A stretch of 64,000 nucleotides of DNA, taken from positions 186,001 to 250,000 of the forward strand of contig CAWGNS010000009.1 of NCBI GenBank assembly GCA_963824095.1, in the 5' to 3' direction. The notes beneath the pieces are model-generated. The model made no database searches and was not told where the DNA came from. It worked only from the letters and a program-made list of their open reading frames with translations. The position numbers and the translations under genes are program-made. Source of the stretch: JBBDWJ01 sp963824095. Its GTDB lineage: Bacteria; Acidobacteriota; Terriglobia; Bryobacterales; UBA6623. Positions 17,960 through 27,128 of the stretch are shown here, one piece after another (positions within the stretch are counted from its first letter, which is position 1; each line of letters opens with the position of its first letter).

Positions 17960-18982
17960 TCACCGCACCCGATAAGTCTTCGAAAACCCGTTGCGGCTGT
18001 TGGTGATCGTGTAGGTTCCGTCGCCGTTGAGCGAGGCCTTGATCCAGTGGCCGGGGCAGTCTTTGGTTTCGCCCAGATTGGCGATCAGGTTCTTGTCGGT
18101 GTTGGTCTCATCGTCGAGCTTGGTGGCGCGGTGGATCTGCCAGAGATCCTCCAAGCCCGGCGACTGCGCCAGGGTCTCGAAGGTTTCCTTGTCGCCGCCT
18201 TTGGTGGCGCCGTTGTTCATCACGGCCACGTGCGGCTGGATCGCCCAGACGTGCGCCGGATTCCCCGACAGGTTCACGCCGTGATGGGTGGTTTGGTAAA
18301 GCTCCACCTGGCCGAGCAGATTCAGCGGGCAGGCCAACTGGTACTCGTAATTCCAGGTCAGGTCGCCCAGATCGAGAAACTCGAAGTCCCCCACGCGCGC
18401 CAGGAAGCCAACGCTCATGCCGTTTTCGGTCTTGTCCTCGGGCTTCATCTCGACGTTCTTGCACAGCGGGTTTTCGCCGCCGCCTTCGAGCGGCTTGCGC
18501 AGCGCCTTGCCGGCGGCGGTCACGATCAGAAAATCGACTCCCTTGAGGGGCAGCTTGTCGCCGGGCGCGACCTGCATGCGCTTGTCGCCGGCGACCTGCA
18601 CATAGGCGTCCCAGAGCTGTTTGCCCCGCGGATCGCCGCGTTCGATGCTGTCGCCGTGGTCGACGAATTTGCCGATCGGCAAGCGTTTTGCCAGCGCGGG
18701 CAAGCCGCCCACATGGTCGGCGTGGAAATGCGAGGTGATGAAGTAGTCGATTTTGTCGGCTTTGGCTTCGTTTTTGACGATCTGCTCGATGCGCTTGGCG
18801 TCGCGGTCGCCAAAGCCCGCCCAGCCGGCGTCCATCAGCACGGTCTGGCCGGCCTGGGTCACCAGCAGCGTGGCCGCCCCGCCCTCCACGTCAATCCAGT
18901 AGATATCGAGCGTCGATGCGGCCGGCAGCAGCAGCGGCAACAGCAGCAGCAACAGCAGGGCGATCCAGAGACGTTTGATCAC
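17960..18982 (-). CDS. Exported metallo-beta-lactamase-fold protein, ComEC-domain-like
   Basis: The GTG start at 18982 is chosen because GGAGG lies nine bases upstream and it opens directly on a signal sequence (IKRLWIALLLLLLLPLLLP). The 340-residue product has SHFHADHVGG (84-93), a second site in TTHHGVN, and DIYWIDVEGGAATLLV at the N-terminus. This is the pattern of the stand-alone versions of the ComEC hydrolase domain. Such proteins are predicted nucleases or phosphoesterases. The longer upstream reading frame adds a Leu/Arg segment that is unlikely to be translated. It converges with the zinc-ribbon gene. Confidence 0.78.
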   Translation of the reverse strand: MIKRLWIALLLLLLLPLLLPAASTLDIYWIDVEGGAATLLVTQAGQTVLMDAGWAGFGDRDAKRIEQIVKNEAKADKIDYFITSHFHADHVGGLPALAKRLPIGKFVDHGDSIERGDPRGKQLWDAYVQVAGDKRMQVAPGDKLPLKGVDFLIVTAAGKALRKPLEGGGENPLCKNVEMKPEDKTENGMSVGFLARVGDFEFLDLGDLTWNYEYQLACPLNLLGQVELYQTTHHGVNLSGNPAHVWAIQPHVAVMNNGATKGGDKETFETLAQSPGLEDLWQIHRATKLDDETNTDKNLIANLGETKDCPGHWIKASLNGDGTYTITNSRNGFSKTYRVR

Positions 18983-19072
18983 GGGGAAAAACCTCCGGCG
19001 GCAACGCGGCAGGCGGGCTGCGGCGTAATTTGGGTCCAAAACTGTGTCCTCCAGTATATATCGCTTTCCCAC

Positions 19073-19414
19073 GGTATCCAGGCAGGGCAGCGCCGTCCGG
19101 CTCTGGGTGATTTTCGATCGGCTGGGTAGTTCCGGTATCGCAGGCAGGCTGTACTACAGGCTTGCTCTTAGTGGCACTACATCCGTTTCCCCTAACGCGC
19201 CGGGTAGGTAGACCGCGATCTCCGGTACGGAATGACTATGGACGGGGGAACGCGCCCGTTGTTTAATAGACTCAGGGTCCGGCATTGGAGTGTATCTCGC
19301 TGATATTAAGGGAAATATGAGTAATATGCAGGTCGCCTCACGCCGGAGCGGCGGCCCGCGTTCACATGGGACGCAGACGCGCCTGTTGGCCCGCTTCGAG
19401 CCGAAACGAGTCTC
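19073..19414. other. 342-bp divergent intergenic interval
   Basis: No gene seen. It lies between the divergent starts of the exported metallo-hydrolase and the Pro-rich membrane protein, so it should hold both promoters. The part near 19255-19330 is locally AT-richer than its surroundings. No promoter could be fixed with confidence. Confidence 0.4.
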
Positions 19415-21301
19415 ATGAGTTCATCGGACAGCCAGCCGAGTTCGCCTCCCGACCGGAACACGCCGCTGGAGCCTTCACGCCACCGGGATATTGGGAATCC
19501 CGCCGACTGGGCGCCGCACGGTGCTTCTCCGGGCAGTGCTTCCCCGGGCGGTGCTTCCCCAGACAGCGCCTCGGGCGCGCCGCCAACCGGCGGGCAGACG
19601 CCGAGGGTCCCTGGACGCAGGCCGCCCATGCCACCGCGCAATCCGGCGCTCGCTGCAGCCATGCGCTACGGAGGGGCCCCGCCGGCACAGGGGGGACCGC
19701 TTCCCGACTCCACGGCCGAACGCAAAGAGCCCCGCAAGCGGGACATCATTCCGCCAGGGGCCAGCTCGCTTTCGATGCCCGAACTGGCTCTGCGGCCGGC
19801 GCAACTGGCCGGCACGTTGCCGTCACTGGCCAGGGCCAGCGCAATGCCTCCGCCGCCGCGCAACGCCTTGGAGGATCGAAGCCCGCAGGGCGGAAATCCA
19901 CAGAGTGGAAATGCGCAGGGGGAGCCACGCCCGTCTCCGCTGGCGCGGCCACCGGCCCCCGCGGCGGACTCCAGGACGCCTCCGCTGGCCGCCGGACCAT
20001 CCGGCAGGCCGCGGCCGAGCAGTCCGGCAGCGCGTCGGCCGCCGGGCTACCAGCCGCTGCAACCGGCGCTACCGCGGTCGCCGGCGCCGCCAGCGGGCGC
20101 CAGGACGGCTGGAGCGCCGCCCACGCCGGGTCTTGCCTGGCGCGCGGATTCGCTGCCGACGCCGGTTCAGCCGCCGCAAAGGCCGCCCTTGCGACGGCAA
20201 ACGATCCAGCGGCAGGCGGCGCACTCGCAGCCCGCACAGCAGCAGACCACACAGCAGCAGCCGGCGTCGCGCCGTTTGGCCAAGAGCGTACCGAAATCCG
20301 ACGGCGCCGCATCGCCTCAGCCCAACACCGGCGCCGCAGCCGCTCCGTCGCCGCAACAACAGTTGGATCGCGAGCTGCTCGCCTTATTGCGTAAGAGCGC
20401 GCGCTGGGTACGCTGGCGCGCGCCGCAGATCTATCACAGCGTCTGGAGGGTGATTCCCGGCCGCCGGGCGCTGCTGGCCGCCGGCACGTTGGCGGGACTG
20501 TTTTACGTAGCCTGGCACACCCCGTTGCGCCACTGGTCGAATGCGTCGATCGCAGCGTTGACACACAACGTCAAGGCCCGCGCGGCGTTCCAGTTCGTCG
20601 ACGACTTCAGCGCCGGCATCAGCGACCATTGGGCTCCGGCCGGCCTAGTCTCCGACACGTCGGGCGTGGCTCGCGTGTCCGGCTTCGCGCTCAACCGCAA
20701 CACGATGGAGTTGGCGGGCTACCGCCTCGATTTCGACGCCAAGATCGCGCGCGGACTGGGCTGGGTCATCGGGGCCGCCGATGACAAGAATTACTACGCC
20801 TTCAAGCTGGAAGGCGTCAGTTCCAAGCAGGGCAAGAAATACCGCCTGGTGCGCTATCTGGTTTCTGGCGGCGAGGTTGTCGACGCCGACCGCGTGGAAG
20901 TCGACGTCCCGTTCGAGTTGAACGAGGAAGGTTTCAACCGCATCTCGGTGCGGCTGCGCGACAGCCGCATTGCCACCTTCATCAACGGCACCGGCGTGGA
21001 CTACTGGCAAGCCGAGGAGCCGCCCCACGGCGGCGTCGGATTCTTTACCGAAGGCAACGAGACGGCGTTCGTTCGCCGCGTCGAGGTCTCCGGCAATGAA
21101 GACACCTGGGGCCTGTTCCTGTACGGATTCCTGGAACTGATCGAAGACGCCAAGGGCTTCGTCGAGCCGGTCAGCGCTCGGTTCGAAGCCGCGCCCAGCC
21201 TCGGCCCGGCCACACTCGAACCTAAGAGCCAGACCGCCGACCCGACAAACCTGGCGTCGGTGATCGCCGACGCCAGCACGCCCGTTTCAGTAAACCCATA
21301 A
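19415..21301 (+). CDS. Pro-rich, membrane-anchored protein with a jelly-roll C-terminal domain
   Basis: 628 residues in three parts. Residues 1-315 are low-complexity Pro/Ala/Ser/Gln, including a repeat like GASPGSASPGGASPDSAS, and are probably disordered in the cytoplasm. A single membrane helix follows (ALLAAGTLAGLFYVAW, about 350-366). The last 250 residues (FVDDFSAGISDHWAP onward, with RISVRLRDSRIATFINGTGVD and GGVGFFTEG) form a concanavalin-like beta-sandwich of the type in DUF1080/LamG proteins, placed outside. This would be a type II membrane protein that binds sugar outside. No catalytic residues could be identified. No obvious operon partner; the next gene converges. Confidence 0.7.
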   Translation: MSSSDSQPSSPPDRNTPLEPSRHRDIGNPADWAPHGASPGSASPGGASPDSASGAPPTGGQTPRVPGRRPPMPPRNPALAAAMRYGGAPPAQGGPLPDSTAERKEPRKRDIIPPGASSLSMPELALRPAQLAGTLPSLARASAMPPPPRNALEDRSPQGGNPQSGNAQGEPRPSPLARPPAPAADSRTPPLAAGPSGRPRPSSPAARRPPGYQPLQPALPRSPAPPAGARTAGAPPTPGLAWRADSLPTPVQPPQRPPLRRQTIQRQAAHSQPAQQQTTQQQPASRRLAKSVPKSDGAASPQPNTGAAAAPSPQQQLDRELLALLRKSARWVRWRAPQIYHSVWRVIPGRRALLAAGTLAGLFYVAWHTPLRHWSNASIAALTHNVKARAAFQFVDDFSAGISDHWAPAGLVSDTSGVARVSGFALNRNTMELAGYRLDFDAKIARGLGWVIGAADDKNYYAFKLEGVSSKQGKKYRLVRYLVSGGEVVDADRVEVDVPFELNEEGFNRISVRLRDSRIATFINGTGVDYWQAEEPPHGGVGFFTEGNETAFVRRVEVSGNEDTWGLFLYGFLELIEDAKGFVEPVSARFEAAPSLGPATLEPKSQTADPTNLASVIADASTPVSVNP

Positions 21302-21422
21302 CAGAGCCGCGGGTGGGAGGGTGCGGGCCGTCTCGTTGTCGCCTGTAAGCCGTTGTGCTCTGGTTTCCCTTCTTGAAATCTTGTGGGCTTCGGGGGCGGC
21401 CCTTTGGAACGGCCAAAGCTTC

Positions 21423-22742
21423 CTAATTGGTGGTTTCCGGGGGCGCTTTGTCGGGTACCCGGTTGCCTGCGATCCAAACCGACTCGAGAGTCTCGCTATT
21501 GGCGACGTCTTGCAGCGGGTTCTTGGCGAATACATCGAAGTCGGCCCACTTGCCCGCCTCGAGCGTCCCGACTCCGGGCAGCTTCAGGCAGCGCGCGACC
21601 TCGCTGGTCGCCGACCGTAGAATCTGCTCTGGCGTCAGACCCGCTTTGGCCATCAGTTGCAGCTCCATGTGCTCGAAATAGCCCTGGAATCGCGCCGGAG
21701 GGCCGGTATCGGTGCCGAAGGCGATGCGCACCCCCGCGTCGGAGAGCTTCTTGAGATTCATCGACGCCACCTGCAGCCCCTTCTTGTATTGCTGCGCCGC
21801 TTTGCTTTTTTGAACCGCGGCCTGGCGCTCGGGATCTTTGAGCTGTTCGAGCACTTTCGGGTCGGCCTCGCGCAGGAAAAACGGGTCGGAGAAGAATTCC
21901 GGAACCGATTCGTAGACGTAGGTCGAGACTTCGCGGACCAGCGTGGGGCAGAGGCAGACGTTCTTGCTCTTGAGCAGATCGATGAGTTCCTGATCGACTT
22001 CCTTGTCGCGTACGCTGTGGGCGATGAAATCGGCGCCGGCGTTGAGCGCGGCCTTGGCGTCGTCGAGGTAATAGAGGTGCACGGCAACCGGCAGATTGTG
22101 CTTGTGCGCCTGGTCGATGACGGCCTGGTAGACCGCGGGAGGCATTTTTTGGGTCGTTCCGAGGTTGTCGTCGACGCGGATCTTGATGATGTTCACGCCC
22201 ATGCGCGCGTCGTCGTCGACCATGAGCCGCGCGTCCTCGGGCGTATCGGCGTCGATGATTTTTCCGGCGACGAAGATCCGTGAGCGGTCGAGGTCGGCAG
22301 TGTCCTGCTGGTCGCGCAACAGAATCGCCTCGGGCCCGTCGCCGCCCAGGCTCACCACCGTGGTGACACCGTAGCGCGCGTAGAGCGCCAACTGCGCCCG
22401 CAGGTTTTCTTCGGTATAGACACCGGGGCCGGTTTCGAGCCCCTTGGAGGCGCCGACATGGCCGTGCCCCAGGACCAGTCCGGGGGTGATGAAACGCCCA
22501 CTGACGTCGACGCGCTCGGCTCCAGGCGGCACTTCGACGTCGGCGGTCCCACCGGTCGCCACGACCTTGCCGTCGCGCACCAGCATGACGGCGCTATCGA
22601 TCACGCCGCGCCCGTCGAATAACGTTGCGCCCACGAAAGCCGTTGTGCCCTCACCGGGCAATGGACCCGCGGGCGCGCAGCCGCCGCCCACCAGCCCAGC
22701 GATCGCTCCACAAAGCGTCGCCAACAAGGCAAATCGTTTCAT
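21423..22742 (-). CDS. Lipoprotein amidohydrolase, imidazolonepropionase-like
   Basis: The start at 22742 follows GGGAGGT and begins a lipoprotein signal with lipobox VGGGCAP (Cys22), giving 439 residues. The metal site of the amidohydrolase superfamily is present: GHGHVG, a His in VAVHLYYLDDA, a His in FIAHSV, and the Asp in FGTDTG. C-terminal ATSEVARCLKLPGVGTLEAGKWADF is the usual closing strand of imidazolonepropionase and prolidase-like members. The enzyme should hydrolyse a cyclic or peptide amide in the periplasm. The upstream stop codon TGA of a possible decayed gene overlaps this ATG. Confidence 0.82.
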   Translation of the reverse strand: MKRFALLATLCGAIAGLVGGGCAPAGPLPGEGTTAFVGATLFDGRGVIDSAVMLVRDGKVVATGGTADVEVPPGAERVDVSGRFITPGLVLGHGHVGASKGLETGPGVYTEENLRAQLALYARYGVTTVVSLGGDGPEAILLRDQQDTADLDRSRIFVAGKIIDADTPEDARLMVDDDARMGVNIIKIRVDDNLGTTQKMPPAVYQAVIDQAHKHNLPVAVHLYYLDDAKAALNAGADFIAHSVRDKEVDQELIDLLKSKNVCLCPTLVREVSTYVYESVPEFFSDPFFLREADPKVLEQLKDPERQAAVQKSKAAQQYKKGLQVASMNLKKLSDAGVRIAFGTDTGPPARFQGYFEHMELQLMAKAGLTPEQILRSATSEVARCLKLPGVGTLEAGKWADFDVFAKNPLQDVANSETLESVWIAGNRVPDKAPPETTN

Positions 22743-23000
22743 CAACGGACCTCCCAATTTTTCAGCACCTGATCGAGCGAATAGGGTCCGCCGCGGCGGC
22801 GCCCGCGCGGACTGTCGCAGAGATCAGCACGAACCCGAACCGGCTGCGGCCGGCAAGCGGCGGCCGACTTGACGAATTGTCCGGTTCAGGCCGAACCCGG
22901 CCCGGCGCGCCGCCCGATCGGCGATAGTCGCCGTAGAGGTCCTGTTCGGCTTCGGTGAACGACAGCCCTGCGATACTTCCACAGGTCTAACGGGGAGATA
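22743..23000 (-). pseudogene. Possible decayed small gene upstream of the amidohydrolase
   Basis: On the minus strand, one frame reads SFTEAEQDLYGDYRR and another, after a frame change, reads GQFVKSAAACRPQPVRVR and then GPYSLDQVLKNWEVR. The second frame stops at a TGA that overlaps the ATG of the amidohydrolase. Such an overlap is typical of a coupled upstream gene, here interrupted. I do not recognise a family. The rest of the interval up to 23313 shows no gene. Confidence 0.3.
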
Positions 23001-23313
23001 CTAGCAGATTTGCGCGCCGCGTCCGGCGAGGCAGCGAGCGGCGTGATTGCGATAGACTACCCCACAACCCCGTTGGGGGATAGCCACCCCGTTTCGCGCC
23101 CGGATGCCGTCGATTCGATGACCTGCATCGTGCCCGGTGAGAAGACGCGGACCCGCACCAGTAGCCCGAGCGGCCCGCACAGCCCGAGTCGCACGTCCGG
23201 CACTGTGCGGCGCGAAACACGGCGACCTTCCTCGCGGTGCCGTTCTTTTCGCGGTCCTGATATTTCGCATTTCCGACAGACTGCTCTTGCAGCAACCCGT
23301 GGAGCTATTCCGT

Positions 23314-24825
23314 ATGCGACGCTCGATGCTCATCGCCCTTGCGGCCTTTCTGGTTAGCGCCGCGCTCGCGCCGGCCGAGGTGCGCCTGCCCGCGCTGATC
23401 TCCGACCACATGGTGGTGCAGCGCGACCGGCCGATTCACATCTGGGGCTGGGCCGAACCCGGCGAACGCGTGCGCGTGGCCTTCGGCAACACCAGCCGTG
23501 ATGATGCCGCCGACCGGGGCGGCCGTTGGAGCGTCTACTTTCCTCCGCAGGACGCCGGCGGCCCTTATGAAATGACCATCGAGGGCGCCACCCGCCTCAC
23601 CGTCAGGGACATTCTCGTCGGCGAGGTTTGGGTCGGCTCGGGCCAGTCGAATATGGAACTCCCCATGACGCGGGTGAACGATTCCGAAAAGGAAATCGCC
23701 GCCGCGAACTATCCGAAAATCCGCCTCTTCCAGGTCGAACGCAACACGGCGCCCGCGCCGCTAACCGACGTCAAGGGTTCCTGGCAGTTGTGCACGCCCG
23801 AGAGCGTCAAAGACTTCTCGGCCGTCAGCTACTTTTTCGCGCGCGACATGCAGCAGAAAACCGGCCTGCCGTTCGGCGCCATCCATTCCTCGTGGGGCGG
23901 CACGCCGGCCGAGTCCTGGGTGAGCCCAATCGGCATGGCCGAAGACCCCTGGTTCATCCGCTTCCGGTTGCGCTGGGCGCGCGCTTTGGAGAACTACCCC
24001 GCCGCCGAGCAGTGGTATGAGAACGCGCGCAAGAGCTGGGAAGCCGACGCCGAAAAGCTGCGCCGCACCGGCAAGGCGCCCGGCCCCGAACCCCGCGCGC
24101 CGATGGGGCCGCTGAATCCTCATCAGCCTTCGGTGCTCTACAACGCCATGATCGCGCCGCTGCTGCCCTACGCCATTCGCGGTGTGTTGTGGTACCAGGG
24201 CGAAAGCAACGCCGAATCGGCCGACGGCTTCGAATACCGCCACTTGTTCCGCTCGCTGATCGAAGACTGGCGCCAGAACTGGGGGCTGGGCGATTTCCCG
24301 TTCCTATTCGTGCAACTGGCGAACTACGCGCGCGTCGGCGAGAACAGCCAATGGCCGGAGGTGCGAGAAGCGCAGGCTATGGCGCTGGCCCTGCGCAACA
24401 CCGGGATGGCGGTCACCATCGATATCGGCGACTCGCAGAACATTCACCCGCGCAACAAGCAGGAAGTCGGGCGCCGCCTTTCGCTTGCGGCGCGGGCGCT
24501 AGCCTACGGCGAGCACGATTTGGAGTGTTCAGGTCCGATTTTCCGCCAGGCCCAGATTGAAGGCTCCGCGCTGCGGCTGTGGTTCGATCACGCCGAAAGC
24601 GGTCTCAAGTCGCAGGGTCCGCTGGGCGGCTTCGAGGTCGCCGGTTCCGACGGCCGGTGGAAGCCGGCCGAAGCGCGCATCGACGGAAAGAGCATTGTGG
24701 TGAGCTCGTCGAGAGTGCAGTTTCCCGTAGCCGCCCGCTACGGTTGGGCGCCTGATCCGAGGGCGGTCCTGTTCAATAACGAAGGTTTGCCGGCATCGCC
24801 GTTTCGAACCGTGGACCGGATGTAA
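23314..24825 (+). CDS. Sialate O-acetylesterase-like SGNH hydrolase
   Basis: The ATG at 23314 has GGAG nine bases upstream and opens on a signal peptide (MLIALAAFLVSAALAPAE). The 503-residue enzyme has the N-terminal domain typical of SIAE proteins (LISDHMVVQRDRPIHIWG), then the nucleophile motif GSGQSNMELP (Ser112), GVLWYQGESNA, and the Asp/His region DIGDSQNIHPRNK. These enzymes remove acetyl groups from sialic acids or from acetylated plant xylans. In Acidobacteria the plant-polymer role is more likely. It is probably periplasmic or secreted. The gene converges with the methyltransferase gene. Confidence 0.85.
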   Translation: MRRSMLIALAAFLVSAALAPAEVRLPALISDHMVVQRDRPIHIWGWAEPGERVRVAFGNTSRDDAADRGGRWSVYFPPQDAGGPYEMTIEGATRLTVRDILVGEVWVGSGQSNMELPMTRVNDSEKEIAAANYPKIRLFQVERNTAPAPLTDVKGSWQLCTPESVKDFSAVSYFFARDMQQKTGLPFGAIHSSWGGTPAESWVSPIGMAEDPWFIRFRLRWARALENYPAAEQWYENARKSWEADAEKLRRTGKAPGPEPRAPMGPLNPHQPSVLYNAMIAPLLPYAIRGVLWYQGESNAESADGFEYRHLFRSLIEDWRQNWGLGDFPFLFVQLANYARVGENSQWPEVREAQAMALALRNTGMAVTIDIGDSQNIHPRNKQEVGRRLSLAARALAYGEHDLECSGPIFRQAQIEGSALRLWFDHAESGLKSQGPLGGFEVAGSDGRWKPAEARIDGKSIVVSSSRVQFPVAARYGWAPDPRAVLFNNEGLPASPFRTVDRM

Positions 24826-24883
24826 TGCAACGCGAACCCGGGAGATAGTCCGCGCCCCAGCCGAGCGGCTACGAATCGGGAAA

Positions 24884-25100
24884 CAGAGCCGCGGGCGTGA
24901 GCCGGCGGGCCGAGGCGGCAGCGAGGCTGGGGAATGAGACAAACGGCAGTGACGTGTAGGTTGTGCAGCGTTGCACCGAAACGCGTCTGCCGTGCCGCCT
25001 GCCCCAGCGCCTCTGCCCGCGTTGTTCGCCACCCGCCGCCGTCATCACGGTCCACCGACCACTCCGCGCTTCGGCCCGCCGGCTTACGCCCGCGGCTCTG
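24884..25100. repeat. Inverted-repeat element, family 1, copy 3 (217 bp)
   Basis: Left arm from 24884 (CAGAGCCGCGGGCGTGAGCC...GAGGCGGCA) and right arm ending at 25100 (GCTTCGGCCCGCC...GCGGCTCTG) are inverted copies. It fills the space between two convergent stop codons (24825 and 25176). The inner 140 bp shows no gene. Confidence 0.75.
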
Positions 25101-25175
25101 TTGTTGGTCGGTCTTGCTTCGGTGGCGTCGGCGATGGGGCCGTTCCGGCGGCGGTGCGCGCTGGGCAATCGGCCT

Positions 25176-25964
25176 CTACGGCCGGGCGTTGAGCGCGTCT
25201 TGAAAGACGAAGATGTGTTGGGTCGGCACGAAATCCATCAGCTTCACCATCCGGAAGCCCATCGGCTCGAGCTCTCCGCGCACTTCTTCGACCGACATCT
25301 TGTGCAGCGGGTTGATCGGGATGTTGGGGTTTTCGCGGCGGTATTCGATCAGCACGACGCGGCCGTTGGGCTTCAACGAGCGCCGCACGTGCTCCATCGT
25401 TTTTTCCGGATGCTGGAGCTCATGGTAGACGTCGACGATCAGCACCAGGTCGACCTTGCCCACCGGCAGATGAGGGTCGTCGGGCGCGCCGAGCACCATC
25501 TCGACGTTGGTGATGCCGCGTTCCTTCAAATTCTGTTTGAGCAGATCCAGCATTCCGGGCTGGATGTCAACGGCGATCACGCGGCCCTTGGGACCGACTT
25601 GATTCGCCAGACGCCAGGTGAAGTAGCCGACGCCGGCGCCCAGATCGACCACCGTGGCGCCCTTGGGGATTTGTAGTGCGGCGACGACGCGATCCGGCTG
25701 CTCTTCGGCGTCGCGTTCGGGGCGCGTCAGCCAATCGGCGTGCGCCACGTTCATGACCGGCGCGATCTGGCGCTTCTTGACCAGCTTGCCGATCTGCAGC
25801 GGACGCTTGGGCGATTCGGCTTCGGCATCGCCCGCCGCCTTCGAGGTGCTTTGGCCCGCGGCCTCGACCCGCGTAGGGCCGCCGCAGCGGGGCAGCGTCA
25901 CCACCGGCGCCGCCAGCAAGGCGGCCAGCAGCCAGTTCAAGCGGCGTTTGCGGCAGTGCACCAT
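25176..25964 (-). CDS. Exported class I SAM-dependent methyltransferase
   Basis: 262 residues. The Rossmann motif is VVDLGAGVGYFTWRLA, followed by VIAVDIQPGMLDLL and VDLVLIVDVYHEL, all normal for class I methyltransferases. It begins with a hydrophobic signal-like segment (LNWLLAALLAAPVVTLP) followed by a Cys, so it may be periplasmic or anchored. That is odd, because S-adenosylmethionine is cytosolic. Similar exported versions are common in Acidobacteria and Planctomycetes. The substrate is unknown. It lies 32 bp downstream of the DapA-family gene and is probably in the same operon. Confidence 0.75.
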   Translation of the reverse strand: MVHCRKRRLNWLLAALLAAPVVTLPRCGGPTRVEAAGQSTSKAAGDAEAESPKRPLQIGKLVKKRQIAPVMNVAHADWLTRPERDAEEQPDRVVAALQIPKGATVVDLGAGVGYFTWRLANQVGPKGRVIAVDIQPGMLDLLKQNLKERGITNVEMVLGAPDDPHLPVGKVDLVLIVDVYHELQHPEKTMEHVRRSLKPNGRVVLIEYRRENPNIPINPLHKMSVEEVRGELEPMGFRMVKLMDFVPTQHIFVFQDALNARP

Positions 25965-25996
25965 TTTTTCAGCCGCCTCCCGTGCCGACGGGGGCC

Positions 25997-26920
25997 CTAT
26001 ACGGCGACGCCTCGCGGGCTCAGCGCGGCGATCTTCTCCAGCAGCGTCTCAAGATCCTGGAGGTCGGCGTCGCCCAGCTCGATCAGCGGCGGCCGTACGC
26101 AGCCGCCTTTGAGGCCCGATAGATTCATGGCGGTCTTGATCATTGCGCACTTGTAGCCCGGCCGCCGGTTGCGAATTTCGTAGAGCGGCACGATTGCCTC
26201 GTCGAGCAGTTGATTGACGCGCGCGAAATCGTCGCGCTCGGCGGCCTCGTAAATCTCCATCGTGATCTGCGGGATGAAGCAGGCCAGCCCGGAGGTAAAC
26301 GTCGTCACGCCCAGCTTCCAATAGCTCGGCACGAACGGCTCGGCCATACCGTTGACCCAGAAAAAGCGGTCGCCGAAGTGCCGCCGCACCTGCAGGTAGT
26401 GCGACAGGTCGCCGTTCTCGTCTTTCACCATGCAGATGTTTTCGACATCGGCCAGCTTTTCGAGCAGCGCAAGCGGCAGCACGCCGCTCCACTTGGTCTG
26501 GTAGAGCGCGACCGGGATTTCGGCGACTTCGGCCACCTGCCGGTAATATTCGGCGAGGCCCGCCTCGCTGAGATCGTTGCTGTAGGGGGCCATCAGCAGA
26601 ATGGCGTCGGCGCCCTCGTGGCGGGCCGCCCGGGCCTGCTCCTCGGCCACTCGCAGCGATTGGCCGGCGCCGAAGATCAATCCTTTGCGGCCTTGCACCA
26701 TGCTGGCCGCGACGTCGGCGATCTGGTGGTATTCCTCGAGCGTCAGCGACTGCAATTCGCCGTTGCTGCCGCAAAATGCCAGCGCCGCCAGCCCGCTGTC
26801 GAGCATCGGCTGCAGATTGACCTTGAGGGCGGCCGCGTCAAAGACACCATCGGCCGAAAAAGGCGTGACCGGGAACCCGATGACTCCGGGAAAACGCTCC
26901 AGTAGGGGATTGTTGATCAT
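25997..26920 (-). CDS. DapA/KDG-aldolase family class I lyase
   Basis: The start at 26920 (MINNPLLERFPGVIG) is preferred over 26950 because it has GGAG 11 bases upstream. The 307-residue TIM barrel begins FPVTPFSADGVFD, has GSNGELQSLT, a Tyr in ALYQTKWSG and the Schiff-base lysine in MVKDENGDL. It resembles 5-dehydro-4-deoxyglucarate dehydratases and N-acetylneuraminate lyases more than true DapA, but no subgroup can be fixed. Substrates are 2-keto acids from sugar acid breakdown. Divergent from a Gfo/Idh/MocA oxidoreductase gene, which suggests a sugar-acid degradation locus. Confidence 0.78.
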   Translation of the reverse strand: MINNPLLERFPGVIGFPVTPFSADGVFDAAALKVNLQPMLDSGLAALAFCGSNGELQSLTLEEYHQIADVAASMVQGRKGLIFGAGQSLRVAEEQARAARHEGADAILLMAPYSNDLSEAGLAEYYRQVAEVAEIPVALYQTKWSGVLPLALLEKLADVENICMVKDENGDLSHYLQVRRHFGDRFFWVNGMAEPFVPSYWKLGVTTFTSGLACFIPQITMEIYEAAERDDFARVNQLLDEAIVPLYEIRNRRPGYKCAMIKTAMNLSGLKGGCVRPPLIELGDADLQDLETLLEKIAALSPRGVAV

Positions 26921-27128
26921 GCGCGTTCGTGCTCCAAAACCTTTAGCCATATTAGCTTACACCGCGGGGCCGTTGTGGGCCGGCGGACCTGGTGCCCCGG
27001 TCGGAATAGCGGTTTCGGCAAGCATATCCCCATGCGATGGACGCTCCCCGGCGCGGCGGCGTTCCCGCTCTGCTTCCGCGTGAATACAACGCGGCGCCCC
27101 AGCGGGATACAATGCATCGGAGGCTCCC

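Noticed and set aside
19169..19190. Sigma-54-like promoter (TGGCAC at about 19172)
   Set aside because: The -12 TTGC element is not found at the needed distance.
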